DNA of 64,000 nt from contig CAMTDV010000019.1 of NCBI GenBank assembly GCA_947069175.1, positions 71,919,358-71,983,357 on the forward strand, read 5' to 3'. The notes under the pieces were generated by a model, which saw nothing but the letters and a program-made list of their open reading frames with translations, was not told the origin of the DNA and made no database searches. A program made the translations under genes and the position numbers. Below are positions 56,831-64,000 of this stretch, one piece after another. Each line of letters opens with the position of its first letter. The first letter of the stretch is position 1. The stretch comes from Scalesia atractyloides (lineage: Eukaryota > Streptophyta > Magnoliopsida > Asterales > Asteraceae).

Positions 56831-57398
56831 ACCCTTGCACACACATGCTCCTTTTGCTGTCACTCGCACAGAACACCCACTACCCGAAATTCTCTGTTTT
56901 CCAAGTAAGTAAACACGCTTTTCACGTGAACCACGACGATTTAAACGAGTTTATCTCCGATTTTCATCCAAACTTATTATGTTTACGAAAACCTTCATCT
57001 TTTTCATAAAACTTTCTGACTTTGCCTTGGATTCACACTTAAGCAAGTATATTGGGCTTAGCCTTGGCTTCCCAAGTTAGAAATCTTGTTAATTCAAACT
57101 CACCAAGTGTTAAATCCTAAGAAAACTGTTTGTAACTCGATTTTTACACAAAAACAGACCAAAACCGACATATGTTTCGTTCACTAAACAGTGGGACGAA
57201 GCGCTGTCAAAACCGTCATGCAAAGGACTCGATATCACATCCGATTCAGATGAAAACTCTGTCCCGGACGCACGAAGACGCAAGAACAGTCCCTTGTGCG
57301 AACCGACTGGATCCCACGAAGCACGCTTCGTACGGACTAGTCCAAGTTCCCACTAGAGGCTAAACTCGCTCCAAAGACCTCCCGGGCCCTAGGTTTGA

Positions 57399-58766
57399 TG
57401 ATCGGAGTGTCGCGCCCCGGTCAAAGATAATACTTATATGCCCGAAATACCCTTAACAAATGCGTTAGTGGTAGTAAGGGGTCAATCCACAAAGAATATG
57501 TGGTTTACGTATAGATTAATCTAATTATGAAGTTGTCACGTTTTATGAAGCTTGCTATTTTGATTGATTTAATTTGTTTGTTGGAAAAGGTGTCGGAGTT
57601 CACCGACAATGTTTATGAATGTGATTAATTACTACGATGTTCAAACACAAGTAAACGCAATTTCCAATGATGATTTAAACAATAATGAGAAAAAGGGTTC
57701 ACACCCGGTTTCAGTAATTGCAATCCTAGGGTTTCTACAAGTTTTAGAATTGCCCTAATCGGATAAATGATTAACGGATTTAGTGTACTGTGACTTAGGT
57801 GTCAATAATTATCAACAATCATGAGAATGGACAAGAATACACTTTATAATCAACACAAGTAAATCCTAATCAAGATAACGCATAAGTGCACAAATTCATT
57901 TCACAAAGTCATAAATTTATCATCGTTCGACGGTTTGCAAATTCAATTCAATTACATGACAATTATCAAAGATGTTCTAATCAAACCACAATTTTTTACA
58001 CAAGTCAAAACTAGCACAAATCAAACCCTAAAATTAACAACTACCTACACCGGGGTGAAACCGAGGTGATTAGCTGCTCATGGTCGAAGGAACTTGATCA
58101 CCGGATAATGAAAGCTCGAGTCTTGACATCTTGAAACTCGGTAATGGAGATGGTTGATGATTAGGGTTTATGTTGTATGGTGATGATAAATGGATGAAAG
58201 GTTTGATGTTGAAGGTGATGGTGGTGGTGTTAGGGTTACGATTGAAATATGAATTCGGGTGAAGTGGATGGATTCGATTGATGGAAGATGATGATGGTAG
58301 GTGATTGTGGCTCCAAGAACTTGTTTCAAACTCCAAAAACTCGTAACTCCTCAAAATAGGTCAAAAACGGTGTTTTAACCCGTCCCCAAACTCAATAAAC
58401 AAAAATTTCGCGAAGCAGATTTAGGAGGGCCGTCGCCGACGGCCTAATGCCCCGTCGGCGACGGACCATGCAATCTTCAATTTCTTCGGACGACCTATTC
58501 TACTGTCTACGCACATTTCAGGCGACGACAGAACATACAGGGCGTCGCCGACGGTGCCCAGAAATCCAAATTCCCATTTTGGCCGTTTCTTGGTTCCGGT
58601 TTCTCCAGTTCACGTTCCGGTGCTCCGTTAAGCTCCCGATTAGCTCCTTAAACTCCTTAAGACCTGCAAAACACAAATCTTATTAAAAGTAGGCTATCCG
58701 GAATTAAAAGTCACATAAGAACATAGAATTATGCATAAACAAACGCCGGCTTTCGACCACGTATCA
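57399..58766. mobile_element. Solo LTR nested in LTR C
   Basis: The ends are TGATCGGAGTGTCGCGCCCC and GACCACGTATCA. The TSD TTTGA is perfect (57394-57398; 58767-58771). Removing it joins flank that matches the corresponding part of the chromovirus LTRs ('cagtagc...ggagggatgaaca'). It carries several CGTCGCCGACGG-type palindromes (58430-58555). The ends and wording suggest another Ty3-type family; the lineage is not determined. The minus-strand open frame over 58070-58354 has no recognised domain. Confidence 0.88.
58428..58556. repeat. Palindromes in the nested solo LTR
   Basis: GCCGTCGCCGACGGC (58430-58444), CCGTCGGCGACGG (58453-58465) and GCGTCGCCGACGG (58541-58553) are three sites within 130 bp. 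Confidence 0.85.
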
Positions 58767-60494
58767 TTTGATCAGTAGCTTAAGACTGGAGGGATGAACA
58801 CTCGATTTCCCGAAGAAAAACACGAAAACACTCGATTTTGTACACGAACGGGACAAACTTGCACAAGGGTCACTCGCAAAAAGCACCCCTTGCACGAAGC
58901 ACAGCTCGTGCGAGGCACCCTTCGTACGAGGCACCCCTCTTGCGAAGCTTCACTCATACGAACAACTTGTTCCTCGCACCGAACTCCGTTTCAGCACTAT
59001 GGAAGACTGATATATTTCTGTTCCCGCATGCAGGCTGATCTGGCGCTCTCCTCACTCCATCCAGCCCGTGTTTTACTATTAAATATGCACTGTGAGTATA
59101 CTTTACCCCTTTTTGCTTTAACACACTCTTTGGGTGTTACATGTGTTCTCTATTAAACATACACAGCACACGACGCTTTAAACGCAAACCGCTCTCGCAT
59201 GCTCATACGTGAAACGCTGAATAGTTGTGTGCTACGCTTACGCTTGATGACTCGCACTACCACCCTTAACATGATAGTAGCTATAGGTTGACCCACCACC
59301 CTTAGGTTCGGGGTTGTTAAGCCACGCTTAGCTTTACTTGTTTACGAACAGGACACTTCGGTGGACACGTGTTGCGCATATCACACACGGTTTGATGGTT
59401 AGCTTGTATCAATGCTATTAGCCTATATGATTCACACGCTACGTTTAAACATGCGGTTTTGCTAAATGTTTTCATTACTCTACTTATGCTAAACCTGTGT
59501 ACTCACCTTTACATTATGTATTGACTTTATTTTAACGTATGTAACAGGTTGATGATTCCTATTGTTGGAAATAGATTTAGGCTCTAGAAACACGCCTAAA
59601 ATTTTTTATGTTTTGTTACGTTTGAAACAAGTTTTGTATTTTGTTTATGGATTTTGTATGGATTATTGTTTAGTATTATGAAAGTTGAACTCTAATTAAT
59701 TATTGTCGCAAAATAGTCGTTATGGATCCTCTCGAACAATCCCGTCGCTTGGTGCCACATCCCGATGTTTCCGCCATCGGTTGGACAATGAATTAATAGA
59801 ATTTGAAATACATGTAAAAAGCGTACAAGCGAGATGTGGTACTTAATACAGAAAGCCAAGGCTTCCATCATTCTCACATTTGCTAAAACATTAGTTCATC
59901 CATACTGAGGATGGTGAACTTGGTTAGGTTTCACACTTGCTAAAAAAAGTAGAAGAAAGTTAAAGATGAAATCACAAGAACAAAAGATAGCAGTGAGCTA
60001 AAAACTCACATAGGATGGTTGAGAATATTCTTCTAAAAGTCTGGAATTTCAGTGTGAACGTGTGAAGAATCGGAAAGTTCGATGGAGTGGAGGAGTGTTC
60101 TTATTTATAAAAGAGGAAAGGCTGTCAGGTCCACTTTATACGAAGTGTGTTTTCTATGCGAAGTGTCCACTTCGTGCGAAAGGGTCCGGTTCGCATGGGA
60201 AGTTCAGTTTGGGCCAGTTTTCTCGTATTCTAGCCGGTTTTTAAGTATTCCAAGTATAAAGATGTAACGTATGAGTATTGCATGTATAATAAGTAAGTAT
60301 TGGTTTGCATGAAAACACGTATTTAAATGATTGATTGCAAGTATAACAAGTATGGGTAAAATAAGGATTTCATTAATGTCTCGGGTTACTAAGTTGGAAT
60401 TAAAATTCGAATAAGATATGAATATAAGTTTCTATAAATAGAAATACAATTACACTTTCTAAATACGTAAAGTACAAAATGCGAAGCGTTATAG

Positions 60495-60851
60495 ACCATA
60501 CGTTCCTATGTGGCAAGAATCTTTAGGAAAACAATGGAGGTAGAGAACCCTTGGTGAAATGCCAGTGTAACGACTTGCACTCACACAACTTTTGTAACGG
60601 ACAAACACCATATCAATAGACCTAGGTCATGAGTGGATCCAGCCTTATTGTTGCATTCAAATAGTACTATGTACAAAAATAACTCTACGTGTTATGAAAG
60701 TAAATAATATCATTTTGGAAACTCACATAAGTTTTCCCATTTGTTATTTTTAGCCACACATATAGTCTTATATGATGTTTTGGCAACGTGAAAATAATTT
60801 TAGTCAGTAATCACAATACACATGCATTAAGGTGACGGGGACAATTGTTAT
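60495..60851. repeat. Downstream flank shared by peptide gene copies 1 and 3
   Basis: 'cgttcct.tgtggcaaga.tctt' through 'acaatggaggtagagaacccttggtgaaatgcc' and 'cgacttgcactcacac', up to the stop codons, is repeated at 52160-53110. There it is interrupted by two insertions. The gene duplication therefore included at least 350 bp of 3' flank. Confidence 0.85.
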
Positions 60852-61741
60852 TTAATTAATGCATTTGCATATACCATTTTCACAAAAACCATCTTTGGGT
60901 TCACAAGCAATCTTGCAAACTTCAGTTTCACATTCAAACAATTGCTCATTATATGTTGGTGGACTTGAAGGGGGTTGGAACTGGTCATTATATGTTGGTG
61001 GGCTTGAAGGAGGTTGGAACTGTGGTCCAGGATAACAAATACATGTCTTTTCGTCAGCACAAAAGGCATCTTTGGTGTTGCAAAGCTTCGTGCAATAATT
61101 ATCATGGGGTGGGATGCATGCAGATGACTGCAAAGACCTTCTTTGGTATTTTGGAGTTGAAAATGGCCAAGCTGCAAATTATATATAATATCCAATACAA
61201 ATAAATTCATATATTCATACACTCAAAATACCATTCATTAAAATATATATTCAAGTGCGCAATGGCGCAGGAGTTTTTTCCACTGGGGTCCCTTTTTTTG
61301 GTGTTGACATTTTTTACAACCAAAACGTTATAGTTTTCGGGTCTGTCACCGTTCGGGACAGGTCGTCGGACGGGCCAACGGCATAATTTTAAATAATACG
61401 GACTTTTATGTTGAATTATATTCTTCATCAACTCGAATCAAATCAAGCCGAACTCAAATCGACTTTTAAATTCGGTTAAAATGTTTATTTGAATTCAACT
61501 TTAAAGTTATAAAACTCAATTAAAATGAACCAATTACCTTACTTATTTCAATTTTTAAATACATTTAAACAAAGTTATAAATTTTAGTACAATGGTGTAG
61601 AATTATGAATAGGATTAAAACGTGTGTATTACACATTATGAGAAACAAAAAAATAAAAAATTGTATAAGAAAAGGATGAAGAGAGTTACCTGATGAAGAA
61701 ACCAAGAAAATGGTTAAGAAAGCTAATATTTTGATCGACAT
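60852..61741 (-). CDS. Secreted two-domain cysteine-rich (CS-alpha-beta-like) peptide, copy 3
   Basis: Two exons: 61690-61741 (ATG; donor CAG/GTAAC) and 61171-60852 (acceptor TTTGCAG; stop TAA), joined in phase 1; about 123 residues. Exon 1 encodes a typical signal peptide starting M-S-I-K-I-L-A-F-L. Exon 2 gives a short basic stretch, domain 1 (C-x7-C-x3-C-x6-C-x5-C-x-C), a linker made of two copies of F-Q-P-P-S-S-P-P-T-Y-N-(D/E)-Q, and domain 2 (C-x4-C-x3-C-x6-C-x4-C-x-C). Domain 2 is identical to that of copy 1 through its last cysteine. A TATA box lies 55 bp upstream of the ATG. The promoter carries a 113-bp tandem duplication (62070-62295). It is the best candidate for an active gene of the cluster. 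Function is unknown; a secreted defensin-like peptide is the most likely class. Confidence 0.85.
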
Positions 61742-61795
61742 CTTAGTTTCTTACTGTGTTATCACTTATCACACCAAGAACTTTCATAGGAATAC

Positions 61796-61803
61796 TATTT
61801 ATA
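61796..61803 (-). promoter_or_regulatory. TATA box of peptide gene copy 3
   Basis: TATAAATA on the minus strand, 55 bp before the start codon. The equivalent stretch of copy 1 has no TATA match. Confidence 0.7.
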
Positions 61804-62069
61804 AGCAGAATGATTGTGCAAAATAATAAGTGTGTTAATTTATTAAAATAAAACGCATGCATTAGTCATTAGTGTGTATTTATGGAAGGATATCAAACGT
61901 AATTATTTAGTTATTTACTAAATATTTATTTCTCCAATAAGCGTTTTTGCGTTTTTATATGTTGAGAAATCCGTATCTAGACAATTCAATGCATACTAAA
62001 TTTTTGGTGTGATTGAGTTACGGACCGTTTTTAAAACCATTAAAAGGACGGTTCTTTTTTTATTTCATT

Positions 62070-62295
62070 TGAACATTGTGTGGAAAGTCAAGTGCATGTA
62101 CACAAACTATAGAATATATGATTTTGTGACTGAAGTAAGTTTGAAATATCAATAAAATGATTTTCGTCTATTTTCCCTTAAATGAACATTGTGTGGAGAG
62201 TGAAGTGCATGTACACAAACTATAGAATATATGATTTTTATGACTGAAATAAGTTCGAATTATCAATAAAAGGATTTTCGTCTATTTTCCCTTAA
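62070..62295. repeat. 113-bp tandem duplication upstream of peptide gene copy 3
   Basis: The unit starting 'tgaacattgtgtgga' (62070) repeats at 62183 with about ten differences and ends 'tctattttcccttaaat'. It lies about 330-550 bp upstream of the ATG. Confidence 0.9.
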
Positions 62296-62299
62296 ATAG

Positions 62300-62575
62300 A
62301 AACTCACGTCATGGTTGGGACACGATTCGCCACGTAGGAACAAGAATAGAAGGCTACACGATCCCCTTGCATGATGCACTTTGATGGATTAAACTTGCAA
62401 CATGGTCTTTCATTTAAGAAATCTTTTCCTTTTTCTTTAGACAGAGATAAATTAAAATAAATAAGGGGATAATGGTGTGAGTCATGACCACACCTTAGGG
62501 TAGTGATTTTGAATGGTGGATTAGAGGTGAGTGACATGACGCTGACGTGGAGGGTCATGACCACACCCTATAGCC
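62300..62575. repeat. Diverged MITE-like repeat (relative of 20216-20480)
   Basis: It shares 'gacatgacgctga(c/t)gtggagggtcatg' and the preceding 60 bp with the earlier copy. TSD and exact ends were not determined. Confidence 0.4.
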
Positions 62576-62699
62576 ATCCTTGGTGAAGAAATCATTTGCG
62601 ACGGATTTCTTTCCGAAATGTCCAATTTGATATGTAGTAAGGACTAAGTTTATTCGGACACAAAGTTTCATACAAAAACTTGTTACAAGGTTGTGGAAA

Positions 62700-63820
62700 G
62701 AGTAAATTACGATTTTGGCCGTTGTGGTTATATCACTTTTACCCTATTAGCCCCAAAAGGAATCGTTTGTCATCTGTACCCCCAACGTCGTATTTTCTAA
62801 CTCTTGTGGCCCCTATCACTAACCCCATCCATATACTGGGTTAAAAACTAATCATGTGCCCCTCACATGAGGGGCATTTATGTCAGTTCAGTCATTTATA
62901 AACCCTTTTAACAAAAAGAGCCCATCTTCATCTTCTTCATTTAAGCATCCTAAACCCTAAAGTCATCACTTACACACCTGCCACCAATAGGGCCGGCCAC
63001 CACCGCACCTGCCACCATAGCACCTCCCGCCACCGCACCTGCCACCAACAGAACAGGCCATCATCTCACGTGCCACCAACAGAACAGGCCATCAACGCGG
63101 ACCACCATAACACACATCGATAAACTCACGAACCCTAAAATCAGTAAGCAGAGGTTTGAACCCGACATCCGTTTCTGGGCAATTAATCCCACCAAACCTT
63201 TAATCTGAACACCTCCAATTTTACCTTGAAGCCAACATCAACGCCGAGCACCATACTTAAGAGCCTTTTTCAATAGAGATTGGCTCCGAGTTGTTACCTT
63301 GAACAAGGTTAGCTGCATTTTTTAGGGATTTAAGGGACCGATTGACACCCAAAACAGGGCGGATGATGATTATTATCCTTAATTGGGACCAAATCTCGAT
63401 GGGTGGCGGCTAGGTTGAGAACACCTAAATGATTCCATTTGAGCTTCGATTTCAACAGCTAGAGATGCTTGATAGGATTGGCTTCGGTTTGGGATGTTCG
63501 AATGACGAAGTGAAACCCACAGCAGATTACCATAGTGGTTCTAGGGTTATGGGAGGGAACAGGGGAAGAAGATAAAGTGGTTTAGATGAGGCATGGATTC
63601 TGTTTATACAAGAACTTAAGTGGGGGTAGGTAAATGACATAATTACCCATCCTGTAAGTTGCACATGATCTATTTTTAACCAGAGTTATGGATGGTGTTA
63701 GTCTAAGGGGTCAAAATAGTTAGATAAATTAAGGTTGGGGGCACAGATGACAAAAGATTCCTTTTTGGGCTAATAGGGTAAAAGTGATATAACCACAGGG
63801 GCTAAAATCGTAATTTACTC
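62700..63820. mobile_element. Mutator-like element with long inverted ends and perfect 9-bp TSD
   Basis: Terminal inverted repeats of about 180-200 bp start GAGTAAATTACGATTTTGGC. The TSD TTGTGGAAA is perfect (62691-62699; 63821-63829). The interior (about 62900-63610) is GC-richer than the surroundings and begins 'taaaccctaaa...'. It has a (CACCGCACCTGCCACCA)n-like tract (62978-63070), which looks like a captured host 5' region or exon, as in Pack-MULEs. No transposase is present. Confidence 0.9.
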
Positions 63821-63829
63821 TTGTGGAAA

Positions 63830-64000
63830 TAATATAAATTCTTGAATGTTAATACAAACAAACAAACTATGTCTCGTGAATCGCACGAATAGCAAAGTTA
63901 TTTTTAGGGTCTGAGCAAGGTAGGATATAAACAAACCTTACCTCTGTCGCTTTGAATGATAATTTGTATTCTTCCACTTCAATTTGTAAAGAGTTAAATG
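63830..64000. other. Window end, with a SINE-like fragment
   Basis: On the minus strand, 63903-63944 reads 'ggtaaggtttgtttatatcc' and 'taccttgctcagaccct', wording typical of plant SINE 3' regions. The head is missing. Confidence 0.35.

Larger units (their letters stand above)
56316..59787 (+). mobile_element. Solo LTR (family C) with perfect TSD, carrying a nested solo LTR
   Basis: TGTAACAACCCGAC to CGGTTGGACA, flanked by ATGAA (56311-56315; 59788-59792). The end region ('gtcgcttggtgccac...ccgccatcggttgg') matches the 3' end of the chromovirus LTR in wording, and 'gtgagtatactttacccc' (59092) is at the matching place. So it is a Tekay-like LTR on the plus strand. TATA box: CCTATAAATACC at 56819-56830. 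Palindromic 'ctcgcacgag' and 'cttcgtacg' words cluster at 56690-56795, 57270-57340 and 58870-58965. Confidence 0.88.
55945..60493 (-). mobile_element. Outer LTR-like sequence split by a solo LTR (boundaries uncertain)
   Basis: Two pieces (about 55945-56310 and 59793-60493) flank the solo LTR at 56316-59787. Both carry CACTTCGT-x-CGAAGTG palindromes (55955-56020; 60130-60185), and the right piece has a minus-strand TATA box (about 60102-60111). The right end 'gcgaagcgttata' resembles the LTR terminus 'cggagcgttaca' at 31561. The left end was not found. Confidence 0.4.

Noticed and set aside
57408..58786. First placement of the nested LTR as TGTCGCGCC... with CGGAG/TGGAG flanks
   Set aside because: The right end would read AC rather than CA and the TSD would mismatch. 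Shifting to TGATCGGAG...GTATCA gives canonical ends and a perfect TTTGA TSD.
60848..61222. Longer alternative frame (124 codons) overlapping the peptide exon 2
   Set aside because: It lacks the cysteine pattern, starts in the intron and runs across the splice acceptor; the frame with twelve conserved cysteines is supported by conservation in copy 1.

Overview
The window is intron-bearing, AT-rich nuclear DNA of a eudicot plant. Its repeat set (Ty3/gypsy LTRs of the TGTAACA...TGTGACA type, hAT, Mutator-like, Stowaway and Harbinger-type MITEs, a Helitron and a tRNA-derived SINE) best fits a large repeat-rich genome such as Asteraceae. The family assignment is inference. No bacterial, organellar, rRNA or CRISPR sequence was seen. 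Only three loci look like host genes: a single-exon group-S bZIP factor at 15.0-15.5 kb (minus), and two intact copies plus one relic of a two-exon gene for a secreted cysteine-rich peptide at 53.1-53.7, 54.3-54.8 and 60.9-61.7 kb (all minus). Almost everything else is transposon sequence, much of it bounded by target-site duplications (TSDs) that can be read directly.

Layout. 0-2.6 kb: Mutator-like terminus, Harbinger-type MITE, LINE relic and a complete small Helitron. 4.3-14.9 kb: three copies of a Mutator-like family with degenerate tandem repeats and apparently captured sequence; the middle copy is split by a SINE and by a solo LTR (family A). 15-25 kb: the bZIP gene, a MITE in its upstream region carrying a G-box, two small hAT elements, a Stowaway, fold-back MITEs and a LINE relic. 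25.6-36 kb: a chain of elements whose ends abut (TA)n tracts, one with many ATGCACATGTGCAT palindromes, broken by an LTR fragment and by an inverted second family A solo LTR. 36.2-48.6 kb: a defective chromovirus (minus strand) in a partly collapsed tandem duplication. 49.1-51.3 kb: hAT inside hAT. 52-62.3 kb: the peptide gene cluster, with a three-level LTR nest between copies. 62.7-63.8 kb: a Mutator-like element with long inverted ends.

The most interesting signals: (1) several unrelated LTR families each carry their own short palindrome, usually repeated and close to the LTR TATA box; (2) a duplicated peptide with two six-cysteine CS-alpha-beta-like domains joined by a proline-rich linker; (3) a 30-bp insertion in gag, made only of the two ends of the family A LTR and flanked by a perfect 5-bp TSD; (4) a retrotransposon arrangement whose shared TSD records insertion, tandem duplication and LTR-LTR recombination. 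All comparisons were made by eye; no alignment or database search was run.
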